Of a stretch of DNA of 64,000 bases, positions 52,831 through 59,928 are shown in pieces. Where the stretch lies: positions 153,183 to 217,182 of the IMG/VR virus record IMGVR_UViG_3300046808_001241; one strand, written 5' to 3'. Every line of letters starts with the position of its first letter. Position 1 is the stretch's first letter. Position numbers and translations under genes: made by a program. The notes beneath the pieces are model-generated. The model searched no databases. It saw nothing but the letters and a program-made list of their open reading frames with translations, and was not told the DNA's origin. This DNA is from a virus.

Positions 52831-53085
52831 ATGTACTGTAAAAATTGTGCCGATCAAATCGAACCAGAGCGTCTCGAAATTCTACCAGCAACTGTCTTTT
52901 GTTCAAGCTGTGCCAGGACTTTGAATGTGGTCAAACCTCGAAAAGGAATTATGGTTTGGCATTCGAAAGATTGTGCTGAATTGCAAACAATGTCTGCAGA
53001 TTATTTTGAGAAAAATCGAGACTACTTTACTCCCAATGGAACCAGGAGTGTAATGAAAACCTTTTTTTCGAAAGAAACTTACTAA
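52831..53085 (+). CDS. DksA/TraR-like zinc-finger protein
   Basis: 84 residues from the ATG at 52831; the longer frame from 52729 overlaps the previous gene. The N-terminal motif YCKNCADQIEPERLEILPAT then VFCSSCARTL has the C-x2-C ... RL...P... C-x2-C form of the DksA/TraR zinc finger. The long coiled coil of DksA is absent, so if it acts on RNA polymerase it does so as a reduced form. The C-terminal half is unrelated. Confidence 0.62.
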   Translation: MYCKNCADQIEPERLEILPATVFCSSCARTLNVVKPRKGIMVWHSKDCAELQTMSADYFEKNRDYFTPNGTRSVMKTFFSKETY

Positions 53086-53089
53086 AACT

Positions 53090-53257
53090 ATGAAAGAAAA
53101 ACACTACATCAAGCAACTGGAAGACAAAGCGTTTGAGTTAGTTCAAATGCTAACTGATAATTCATTGTATAGTTTTTTGTCAGATAGGGAACGCAAGCAA
53201 GTGGGTCAGATTCTTCGAGACATTAGCCAAGCAAAGACCGAATATCAGACTGCTTAA
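53090..53257 (+). CDS. Small helical hypothetical protein
   Basis: A 55-residue ORF (YIKQLEDKAFELVQMLTDNS, LSDRERKQVGQILRDISQAK), 4 nt after the previous stop and with the same codon habits. Function unknown. Confidence 0.5.
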   Translation: MKEKHYIKQLEDKAFELVQMLTDNSLYSFLSDRERKQVGQILRDISQAKTEYQTA

Positions 53258-53273
53258 ATGATTAAGTAAGTGA

Positions 53274-53672
53274 ATGAAGTCAAAAGACCAAATTCTTTTA
53301 GAAAATGCATACGCTCGTACCTATGGAATCAGAAATGTAAAAGATTCTGAAGTAGAGCAAATGATTGAAGCTCTTAATAAGATTCAATCTCAAGTAAGTG
53401 TTATGCATCATGGTCAACTTACAAATCTTAAACAACATCTCGAGAGTGTTGTTGGTAAGATCGACAGTCGTCTGACTTCAAGCAAGACAACAAAAGATCT
53501 TGCAGACAAACATGGAGTTTCTGTTGAAGAGATCGAAGCCCAACTCGAAAAGGGAGTTAAGGTTGAGATGGAGCATACAAAGAACACAGACTCTGCTCGT
53601 AAGATTGCTCTTGATCATCTTGCAGAAGTTCCAAACTATTACGACAAGCTTGCTCAAGTAGAAGCAAAGTAA
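53274..53672 (+). CDS. DUF5661-like phage protein
   Basis: A 132-residue helical protein. The end contains the block VKVEMEHTKNTDSARKIALD then HLAEVPNYYDKL, which I recognise as the conserved core of the DUF5661-type family (EmEHt..A..IA.DHL.E.p.YY). Function unknown. The next gene starts 1 nt after its stop. Confidence 0.65.
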   Translation: MKSKDQILLENAYARTYGIRNVKDSEVEQMIEALNKIQSQVSVMHHGQLTNLKQHLESVVGKIDSRLTSSKTTKDLADKHGVSVEEIEAQLEKGVKVEMEHTKNTDSARKIALDHLAEVPNYYDKLAQVEAK

Positions 53673-53673
53673 T

Positions 53674-54036
53674 ATGAAATTTGATTTGCTTGTTGAATCG
53701 TTCCTTAAGGGAGTCAAAGACGATCCAGAAGATCTCAAACTTTTTATTGAAAAGCGTTCAGCAGGAGCAAAGAAGATTGCAGAATCCACAGAGAAGAAAG
53801 GAAAGTATGCAACGCTTACTGCTATTCACTTTAAAGCAAAAGAGATTCCTTATAACCAAGCTTTAAAGCATTGGAATGATGAAGATTCAAAGTTTATTGA
53901 ACAGAAATCAGACGAATGCTTTGATAAGCTAAAGAATTGGAAAAATATGTCTCAGCGAGAGTTTCAGCATGTGATGGGACAGCTAGAAGCTTACGGAGAG
54001 GTTTTCATCCGTTCCGTCGAGACTAAACAAAAATAA
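53674..54036 (+). CDS. Hypothetical protein, last gene of the small-gene operon
   Basis: A 120-residue helical, Lys/Glu-rich protein (FLKGVKDDPEDLKLFIEKRS, FKAKEIPYNQALKHWNDED). It ends just before a bidirectional terminator. Function unknown. Confidence 0.6.
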   Translation: MKFDLLVESFLKGVKDDPEDLKLFIEKRSAGAKKIAESTEKKGKYATLTAIHFKAKEIPYNQALKHWNDEDSKFIEQKSDECFDKLKNWKNMSQREFQHVMGQLEAYGEVFIRSVETKQK

Positions 54037-54040
54037 AAAA

Positions 54041-54060
54041 AAGCCCTCCGAAGAGGGCTT
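54041..54060 (+). terminator. Bidirectional hairpin terminator
   Basis: AAGCCCTC-CGAA-GAGGGCTT; an 8-nt T run follows on the minus strand, and CTTTAT follows on the plus strand. Confidence 0.8.
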
Positions 54061-54079
54061 CTTTATCTAGCACTAATTG

Positions 54080-54394
54080 TTAGACTTCTTCAGAAGCTAC
54101 TGGTAGAAGAGCAGAAGCTTCTTCCATTGTAATAACAGATACTTGTGTAAAGAGGTCTGTGTCAAGGAGACCAAACCCTTGAGCGTAGAGCCCCTTTTGT
54201 CCAATTTCTGTTAAGAGATCTGCGCAGAGCATGTAAGAGCCATCGGTAAGCTCTACTGGAGATGCCTTATGCTTTGATTCAAGAGTAGCTTGAGTTGATT
54301 CCAAGATGTTTTTAAGATTTACATCAAAGACTAAAGCTAGATCTTTAAGCTCTTCGTATGATTTATTTTGTTGAATGAGTTCGAGTAGGTTCAT
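54080..54394 (-). CDS. Cassette 2 partner protein ending in PVASEEV
   Basis: A 104-residue close relative of the cassette 1 partner (MNLLELIQQNKSYEELKDLA, ELTDGSYMLCADLLTEI, ending ALLPVASEEV). Changes cluster around residues 20-40 and the region after 'TEI'. It follows the cassette 2 adhesin by 11 nt. An assembly partner is inferred. Confidence 0.7.
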   Translation of the reverse strand: MNLLELIQQNKSYEELKDLALVFDVNLKNILESTQATLESKHKASPVELTDGSYMLCADLLTEIGQKGLYAQGFGLLDTDLFTQVSVITMEEASALLPVASEEV

Positions 54395-54405
54395 AGTATT
54401 AAAGA

Positions 54406-55218
54406 TTAGATTGCGGCTGCGAGGGCGGTCATGAGGTCAGAGACGCGGGTGTCAAGGAGCGCAAGGTTAAGGGATTCGCCGATGGAGTAAAAGTTTAAAC
54501 GACTGTTGGTTGGGCCGTTTAACGCTCCATTATATGATCTAGCAAAAACAAATAAATTGGTGGAAGACGGAGCCGAGCTTGCCGCGGCGCTAGTCCCCGT
54601 GCTTTTTAGATATCTCATTTGTGTAGTTGTTGGTCCAGATCTGGAAGCACCAATAAAACCAACAGGATAATTTCCAACATTTACTGCTTGCCAACTAGCC
54701 GCACGTACTATAAAACCTGTATTTGCAATGATGTGAGAAGTAGAACCTCCGCTAGCGACACTTGCACCAAATAGATACCCATCTGTTCCAACAATGCTAG
54801 TCGAGTGTTTATTTACAGCCATATGAAAATTGTCTTGTGGATCGGCGTTGTTTGCTCTGTTAGAATTTAAATATTTCGTTGAACCATTGCCTTTAAGTCC
54901 TGTCTCGCGGTTATAATCTGCGGAGACAAAATTAAAATTGGTTGGGGCAGTTCCAACAAGAGGAACCAAAGCTCCATTCAATGTCCTTGCTCCAGCAAGA
55001 ATACAAGAAGCTTTTAAAGAGTTCCAAATACCATCAGACTTACATCCGACAATAAAGTTTTCAATAGCAATCTTAACAGGATCTTCAAGAGTAGCTCCAT
55101 CAGCAGCCTCTACTGCAGAGATATAAGCTGCAGCGTTTGCATCGGATACCGAATAACCAGTATCGAAAATAGTTTTACCTTGAATGTTTGTTTTACCGAG
55201 TAGTTTGATCATTGACAT
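54406..55218 (-). CDS. Cassette 2 lectin-like adhesin
   Basis: 270 residues from the ATG at 55218; an earlier in-frame ATG at 55236 is less likely because the late octamer and CATATG context match the other cassettes at 55218. The N-terminal block IKLLGKTNIQGKTIFDTG and the next 85 residues match cassette 1. The central part (HSTSIVGTDGYLFGASVASG to PSSTNLFVFARSYNG) is unrelated to it. The end, SRLNFYSIGESLNLALLDTR, is shared. The 3' portion of the gene is visibly GC-richer than the surroundings, which suggests transfer. Confidence 0.72.
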   Translation of the reverse strand: MSMIKLLGKTNIQGKTIFDTGYSVSDANAAAYISAVEAADGATLEDPVKIAIENFIVGCKSDGIWNSLKASCILAGARTLNGALVPLVGTAPTNFNFVSADYNRETGLKGNGSTKYLNSNRANNADPQDNFHMAVNKHSTSIVGTDGYLFGASVASGGSTSHIIANTGFIVRAASWQAVNVGNYPVGFIGASRSGPTTTQMRYLKSTGTSAAASSAPSSTNLFVFARSYNGALNGPTNSRLNFYSIGESLNLALLDTRVSDLMTALAAAI

Positions 55219-55226
55219 ATGGGACT

Positions 55227-55234
55227 TATTTATC
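55227..55234 (-). promoter_or_regulatory. Late promoter octamer GATAAATA of cassette 2
   Basis: It lies 8 nt before the ATG at 55218, with the same T-rich upstream tract as cassette 1. Confidence 0.6.
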
Positions 55235-55251
55235 AAAAAAAAACAAATTTT

Positions 55252-56145
55252 CTAACCTCTTACGAAAAATTCTTTAAAACTTTCAGAGGTTTGTGTGCGA
55301 GCTCGTAAACTAGCCATTGTATCTTTGGGTCCCAGCATCTTTTGAGCGGTAAGTTGAGAACCTTTCAATACTTCATCAGAGATTCCATACTTCTTTGGAT
55401 CCAAGCCATGTTTCGTTAACAGTTTCTTTAGCTGCACTCGAATCTTTTCTTTGTCTGGTCCAGTTGACATATGAAGTTGTTTGATCAGCTCCACGATTTC
55501 CTTTTCATGTGGTTGGAGTTCTTTTACCTCTGCAGTCGAAGATGCTTTGTAGTAACCATCTTCTAACGGACTTTCGATAAGAATGTCATCTTCTGGAACG
55601 TTTGGATAAACATGCTTGGCAAATGGAATGATATATTTGTCTAATATTTCTTGTTGAGTATCCCAAATGGAAACGACGACATTGTTCTTGATCTTCCACA
55701 TTCTTCCGAGCTTGTAGTGATCTGCAGTTTCGATATTATATTTCGTATAGACCGTGAAGTTTGGATACTTCTTTTCTAGTTGTTCGAAGTAGCTGTCCAA
55801 GTCTTTATCTGGAGAGAAGAACCGAACTCCGAGTTCTTTCAAGCTATTATAATCAAATTCAAGATGACCCAAGAGTTCAAAGAAGTTTGTGTGAGAAGTA
55901 GCGTGCTCCCCTTCTTCTCCAATGTCTTTAGAAACAACGCACAGGCCAAGCTTTGAATCAAACGAATTGATTTCGTCCTTATCTTTGTTCCATGGATTTA
56001 AATGATCAGGAACAATAAGAAGTTCATCAACAATGAATGTGATTGGATTTCCTTCCTGTTCATCATAGGCATAGTATTCATCTTCGAACTTAATAGTGTC
56101 CGGAGATTCGAACAATACATTCCTAACAATCTGGTTAAAATCCAT
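55252..56145 (-). CDS. Hypothetical late protein
   Basis: 297 residues from the ATG at 56145 (an earlier frame start at 56262 would cross the divergent promoters). Acidic with many Tyr/Asp: MDFNQIVRNVLFESPDTIKF, FDSKLGLCVVSKDIGEEGEH. The helical tail SLRARTQTSESFKEFFVRG could be a packaging signal or assembly tail, but I know no match. TATAAATA sits exactly 5 nt upstream, so it is a late gene. Confidence 0.62.
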   Translation of the reverse strand: MDFNQIVRNVLFESPDTIKFEDEYYAYDEQEGNPITFIVDELLIVPDHLNPWNKDKDEINSFDSKLGLCVVSKDIGEEGEHATSHTNFFELLGHLEFDYNSLKELGVRFFSPDKDLDSYFEQLEKKYPNFTVYTKYNIETADHYKLGRMWKIKNNVVVSIWDTQQEILDKYIIPFAKHVYPNVPEDDILIESPLEDGYYKASSTAEVKELQPHEKEIVELIKQLHMSTGPDKEKIRVQLKKLLTKHGLDPKKYGISDEVLKGSQLTAQKMLGPKDTMASLRARTQTSESFKEFFVRG

Positions 56146-56150
56146 AGGAT

Positions 56151-56158
56151 TATTTATA
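56151..56158 (-). promoter_or_regulatory. Late promoter octamer TATAAATA (minus), half of a divergent pair
   Basis: A perfect octamer 5 nt before the ATG at 56145. It overlaps the plus-strand octamer at 56155-56162. Confidence 0.65.
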
Positions 56159-56162
56159 AGTA
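56155..56162 (+). promoter_or_regulatory. Late promoter-like octamer TATAAGTA (plus), half of a divergent pair
   Basis: Five bases separate it from GTG at 56168, the predicted start of the HExxH protein gene. Confidence 0.55.
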
Positions 56163-56167
56163 CTTGG

Positions 56168-57064
56168 GTGAAGTTCGACCAGTTCAGTACAATTATATTA
56201 GAAGCTAAGTTCCGACAAAGTTCTAAGCAATTGGTGGAACAGGTCAAGAAGATTGCTTCCATCTATTTTAATCGATATAATTCAAATAACGTTAATATAA
56301 AAGAACTGATTGAGCAGGATAAAATCGCTTCATTCAAGGACAACAAGCATTACAAAGAGTACTTTGATTACTTTGAGCTTAAGAAGATGCCGAAGTACTT
56401 TACTCCTTCGGATAATTTATTAGCAACTGTGACAATAACTGACTTGGAAACAAAGGAACCCAAGAAAATTGATGTTTATTGCATATATGGAGACATTGGA
56501 GATACTGACTATGCAGCTTATGGACATGAATATAATTCAATCAATATCTATGACAATAACATAAAAGGTCTTTCCGAACGTCTTGTTCAATCAAAGATCC
56601 TTCATGAACTCACACATGGGTTTCAACAACATAAAGAGCAAACAAAGAAGTTCCAACAAATGATTGGAAAGGATAAAGTATTTGATTGGGAAACGTACTT
56701 TAAAGAACCAATCGAGTTTGACGCCCATCTGAACGAAATTGCATACAATATCAATCAAAAGCACAGAGAGTTCTTGAAGGGTATCATGGCAACAAAAGAA
56801 CTTCCAATCAAAAAATTGCTGAAGATGAGACTGGAAACGTTCATGAAAGAATTGAAAGTCTTTATTCAGGCTCCGCTTGAAGCATATACAGAACTGAAAG
56901 AACTTCCTTTACCGAAGTGGACCGAATCATTCCAAGACTTTATTTCTACAATTAAGACCAACAAGAAGCTTTGGAATAAATTTAAGTTAAAGCTCCAGAA
57001 CCTTTATAATGATTTAGAAAAGAAGAGTGTTAGAATCATGCAGAGAAATTCCCTTATAAGCTGA
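56168..57064 (+). CDS. Putative zinc metallopeptidase-like protein (HELTH)
   Basis: 298 residues if GTG 56168 is used; the frame upstream to 56096 overlaps the divergent gene, and the TATAAGTA-5nt-GTG spacing supports GTG. ILHELTHGFQQHKEQTKKFQ contains HExxH, the zinc-binding catalytic motif of metallopeptidases. A nearby EFDAHLNEIAYNINQ could give the third ligand. The rest is helical, Lys-rich. It may act in the virion or on host proteins late in infection. The motif is short, so the enzyme call is moderate. Confidence 0.6.
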   Translation: MKFDQFSTIILEAKFRQSSKQLVEQVKKIASIYFNRYNSNNVNIKELIEQDKIASFKDNKHYKEYFDYFELKKMPKYFTPSDNLLATVTITDLETKEPKKIDVYCIYGDIGDTDYAAYGHEYNSINIYDNNIKGLSERLVQSKILHELTHGFQQHKEQTKKFQQMIGKDKVFDWETYFKEPIEFDAHLNEIAYNINQKHREFLKGIMATKELPIKKLLKMRLETFMKELKVFIQAPLEAYTELKELPLPKWTESFQDFISTIKTNKKLWNKFKLKLQNLYNDLEKKSVRIMQRNSLIS

Positions 57065-57091
57065 ATAATCTGCTTGATTGTTGTCTGGATT

Positions 57092-57099
57092 CATAAGTA
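57092..57099 (+). promoter_or_regulatory. Late promoter-like octamer CATAAGTA, 5 nt before the start codon
   Basis: Five bases separate it from the ATG at 57105. Confidence 0.5.
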
Positions 57100-57104
57100 A
57101 TAGA

Positions 57105-57380
57105 ATGAGATCCGCTTGCAGAAATTTTGTACAAAGATTACAAAAACATAGAACGATTGCTTTGCCGCCGAAGCACGAATTGTTTCACAGACAAACAACT
57201 ACATCAATAGCTCAACCAATTAACTATCTACCAGAAGAAAATTTTACATTCAATCTTTCCAATTCAACCGATACAGACGGAGACGGTTATACAGACGAAG
57301 TAGAAACACTAGCAGGGACAGACATTAATGATTCAGCAGACTTTCCTGTTTCCCTTTTTAATGTATTCAATGGAGTTTAA
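57105..57380 (+). CDS. Small protein with thrombospondin-3-like calcium repeat
   Basis: 91 residues from the ATG at 57105. The C-terminal part has DTDGDGYTDEVETLAGTDIN followed by DSADF, the D-x-D-G-D-G...D..E..xGT form of thrombospondin type 3 repeats that bind Ca2+. Such repeats often link domains in secreted bacterial proteins. It ends 2 nt before the 492-residue gene, so the two probably make a complex or were once one protein. Confidence 0.62.
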   Translation: MRSACRNFVQRLQKHRTIALPPKHELFHRQTTTSIAQPINYLPEENFTFNLSNSTDTDGDGYTDEVETLAGTDINDSADFPVSLFNVFNGV

Positions 57381-57382
57381 AC

Positions 57383-58861
57383 ATGCAGAATAAAATTCAA
57401 TTAAACAATACCGGAACATTTACAAAGCAGAATTCTGTAAGTTTTGATCCATCATTGTGGGCAGCAACTAACGGAACGATCAATTGGTCGTCAGTGCCAG
57501 ACGAGACCCCATATACAGAAGCCGATGTCTTTCATACTCAGCTTACACACACCCCAGCAACGAGTGCAGATATTGGTTGGACGATAAGAGTTGGTAAAGG
57601 AGGACAGCTTTATTATATCGATTTAGAAGGTTTGGGACAAATAATATGCCCTAATAGATCATTTTCCCCTTGGAATGATGATTGCATGACAACAACTGTT
57701 TATAGTTCTGATGTCGTTGATACCGATGATGAATTAAAGGTTGGATCCTATAACGACAATTGGGTTAATGGTTATATTCACGGTTCTGGTATGTATGTCA
57801 AACCTCACATGGATCCGCTAAACAATAAAGCATTTTTTAATCCGATCTTGCACGAAGAGTTTAATGGTAGCGACAGAAGTTATTCGATTATTAACTGGGG
57901 TCTTGTTCCAAAGCCTTCCATTAATCGCGGAGATGTATTATTTTATTCCAGATATAGAGATATTGGCAATGGAGTTCTGGAAATTACATTCTATTGCTAT
58001 AATTTTGGAAACAGAGTTTATGATTTTGCAGAAACTCCATGGTGGGCTGTGCGACCCAGCAGATTTCCAAATATGGTTGAAGGAATAAATGGAACGTCGT
58101 CGTTTAAAGTAAATAACAGAGTATTTGGAACCGGTTCAATCCCACCCAAAGGAGGTTGGGGAGCACATACAGTCAATCCTTCGGATCCAAATTCAATAGC
58201 ATGTGCATTAGTTTGGGGTTCAACGAGCACGGGAATGGGTGTAAATTTTGGAGTAGTTAATACTGGAGAAAGAGACATGGCTTTAATTGCTCCATCGAAA
58301 TCGGTCTTTTCGATGCCGTACGGTACAGGAATTAGATATAGAAGGTATTGCGTTTTTGGAAAGCTATCAAACGTTGCAGATATATGTTCAAAATTAGATC
58401 AATATTCATTCTTTGAAGAAATAGAATTTCCTGAAACAAATTCAGGTAAGCTTCCTCTATACAACGGACTTGCAGAAGGACAAACGATTTTATCAAAAAC
58501 TCCGAACGGTTCGCCAGTTTGTTATACATATCCAATTCCTGTTAAAGATTCCTTGCCTTTGTTATTAATGAAGAACAAATCAACCAATACATATTTCTTA
58601 ACAACCGATCCGTATGCTGCTTGCAATAAAGATCCTTTTACAAATCCTTATCCAGTTGGTCATCCAAAATATGCAACGTATCAAAATAGACACGTTTATC
58701 AAGTCTATGATGACAATTCAGAATGGATTTCATTGCTTGGTTTCGTAAAAATAATTGATAGTCCGCTTCTTCCTGGTTTCGTACCGTTGTCGGATGTCGT
58801 TTCCACTCCTTTTGTTACTGGAGAAAAGACACCAGCGGGCCAACTAATGGTAATGGTTTAG
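57383..58861 (+). CDS. Unknown 492-residue late protein, possible surface-acting virion protein
   Basis: Trp/Tyr/Asn/Gly/Pro-rich, strongly beta-like: WAATNGTINWSSVPDETPYT, RVGKGGQLYYIDLEGLGQII, YNFGNRVYDFAETPWWAVRP. The Trp-rich, Cys-poor composition and the preceding Ca-binding protein are like extracellular carbohydrate-active proteins, but I recognise no family or catalytic residues. There is no signal peptide, as expected of a virion protein. It is in the same late unit as the thrombospondin-3-like protein. Confidence 0.6.
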   Translation: MQNKIQLNNTGTFTKQNSVSFDPSLWAATNGTINWSSVPDETPYTEADVFHTQLTHTPATSADIGWTIRVGKGGQLYYIDLEGLGQIICPNRSFSPWNDDCMTTTVYSSDVVDTDDELKVGSYNDNWVNGYIHGSGMYVKPHMDPLNNKAFFNPILHEEFNGSDRSYSIINWGLVPKPSINRGDVLFYSRYRDIGNGVLEITFYCYNFGNRVYDFAETPWWAVRPSRFPNMVEGINGTSSFKVNNRVFGTGSIPPKGGWGAHTVNPSDPNSIACALVWGSTSTGMGVNFGVVNTGERDMALIAPSKSVFSMPYGTGIRYRRYCVFGKLSNVADICSKLDQYSFFEEIEFPETNSGKLPLYNGLAEGQTILSKTPNGSPVCYTYPIPVKDSLPLLLMKNKSTNTYFLTTDPYAACNKDPFTNPYPVGHPKYATYQNRHVYQVYDDNSEWISLLGFVKIIDSPLLPGFVPLSDVVSTPFVTGEKTPAGQLMVMV

Positions 58862-58882
58862 AATTGACCTGCAAAATTCCCT

Positions 58883-58890
58883 TATAAATA
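58883..58890 (+). promoter_or_regulatory. Late octamer TATAAATA facing into the HNH gene (antisense)
   Basis: A perfect octamer on the plus strand with no plus-strand gene downstream. It would start an RNA antisense to the HNH gene. A 38-codon ORF at 58899 lies in that RNA but has nothing else to support it. Confidence 0.4.
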
Positions 58891-58895
58891 GAATT

Positions 58896-59225
58896 CTAAT
58901 GCAGTTTCCCAAACCAATAAGCAGCATCAGCGACAACGTCTGGATTGATCTTCTTGTAGTCTCCCAGATGACCAAAATGAAGATGGTGGTTGCAAGACTT
59001 GATTCCTTCGCATAATGTAATCAAATTGGTTGGATCCAGTTCTTTAGAAGGATCGGCAGAAAAAGAGATAATATGGTGGATTTCCAATTTCTTTGTTCCT
59101 CCACATACTGCACAAGTTGGAAACATTTGCAGATGCTTCTTCCTAACCGCTGGCCACTTGGAAGAACGCTTGGAACCAACCTTGGCTTTTCCTTGAATAA
59201 CGTCCTTTATGTGCTTTAGGATCAC
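58896..59225 (-). CDS. HNH endonuclease
   Basis: A 109-residue single-domain HNH protein. CAVCGG (zinc Cys pair), LEIHHIISFSAD (catalytic HH), NLITLC and CNHHLHFGHLGD complete the fold. It could be a homing endonuclease, or a packaging-associated HNH protein as in some phages, but it is not beside terminase here. A free-standing mobile gene is more likely. Confidence 0.82.
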   Translation of the reverse strand: MILKHIKDVIQGKAKVGSKRSSKWPAVRKKHLQMFPTCAVCGGTKKLEIHHIISFSADPSKELDPTNLITLCEGIKSCNHHLHFGHLGDYKKINPDVVADAAYWFGKLH

Positions 59226-59238
59226 AACAGTATTTAGT

Positions 59239-59472
59239 TTAGATGGTCTTCTTCAGGCGATCGTCCTGCCTCTTGATTTCTTCCAGATAATGAATGAGGA
59301 TCTTAATATCCTGATCTTTCATGTAGATCTCTTTGCCAGCTCGTTCTAAAGCCCGGCCAGCTTCATTCATCCTCTTCTTATACTCATCAGCAACAAATCC
59401 ATCATAATATAAGCCGACTCCAATTGCTCCGAAACATATTCCCAAAAGCCAGCTTGAAATGATATCCTTCAC
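59239..59472 (-). CDS. Small membrane protein with cytoplasmic coil
   Basis: 77 residues from a GTG start. SSWLLGICFGAIGVGLYYDG is a transmembrane helix, and the rest is a charged helix (EAGRALERAGKEIYMKDQDI). CTTAATTA lies 6 nt before the GTG. The shape (N-terminal anchor, coiled body) resembles an inner-membrane spanin, but no partner is adjacent. Confidence 0.55.
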   Translation of the reverse strand: MKDIISSWLLGICFGAIGVGLYYDGFVADEYKKRMNEAGRALERAGKEIYMKDQDIKILIHYLEEIKRQDDRLKKTI

Positions 59473-59489
59473 AACAACTAATTAAGATT

Positions 59490-59615
59490 ATGACTGCAGA
59501 AGAACTACAGGAAGAAAACAAAGAACTTAAAGAACAAATCGAAGAACTAAAACAAATTATAGATAGCCTTCGAAACGTTACAGCAACAAACAACCTGAAG
59601 ACCTTTGGAAATTAA
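59490..59615 (+). CDS. 41-residue coiled-coil protein
   Basis: MTAEELQEENKELKEQIEEL then KQIIDSLRN, a regular heptad pattern. ACTAATTA lies 5 nt before the ATG, the late-gene spacing of this genome, and a terminator follows at once. It overlaps an antisense frame that I consider a shadow. Confidence 0.5.
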   Translation: MTAEELQEENKELKEQIEELKQIIDSLRNVTATNNLKTFGN

Positions 59616-59648
59616 AAAAGCTCCCAAAGACTAGCTAAGGGAGCTTTT
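59616..59648 (-). terminator. Bidirectional hairpin terminator
   Basis: AAAAGCTCCC / GGGAGCTTTT, 10 bp with a 13-nt loop, with T runs on both strands. The same sequence type ends cassette 1. Confidence 0.8.
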
Positions 59649-59664
59649 GTTAGGAGAGAAGAGC

Positions 59665-59919
59665 TTAAACTTCCTCAGAAGCTACTGGAAGGAGAGCCTC
59701 ATACTGTTCTTGAGTAAGTTCATCACAAGCCTCAGCAGCAAACCTCTGAGCAATTGGTTCGATAGCTGCAATTAAGCAGCAACCATCTTCTGCCTTTGTT
59801 GCTTCTGCTGCGGGAGTAAACCATGTAGAAGCATGATTATTAGGATAACCAGACTCTGCATCCATAGCAAGTCTAATTGTTTCGTATTTATCGGGCATGA
59901 TTTTGAAGTATTTGTTCAT
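59665..59919 (-). CDS. Cassette 3 partner protein ending in PVASEEV
   Basis: An 84-residue protein unrelated over most of its length to the other two partners (YETIRLAMDAESGYPNNHAS, CCLIAAIEPIAQRFAAEACD), but ending EALLPVASEEV as they do. The last 20 codons are also conserved as DNA. It follows the cassette 3 adhesin by 9 nt. The shared end suggests a common contact, for example with the virion or the adhesin. Confidence 0.68.
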   Translation of the reverse strand: MNKYFKIMPDKYETIRLAMDAESGYPNNHASTWFTPAAEATKAEDGCCLIAAIEPIAQRFAAEACDELTQEQYEALLPVASEEV

Positions 59920-59928
59920 ATGATTTTA

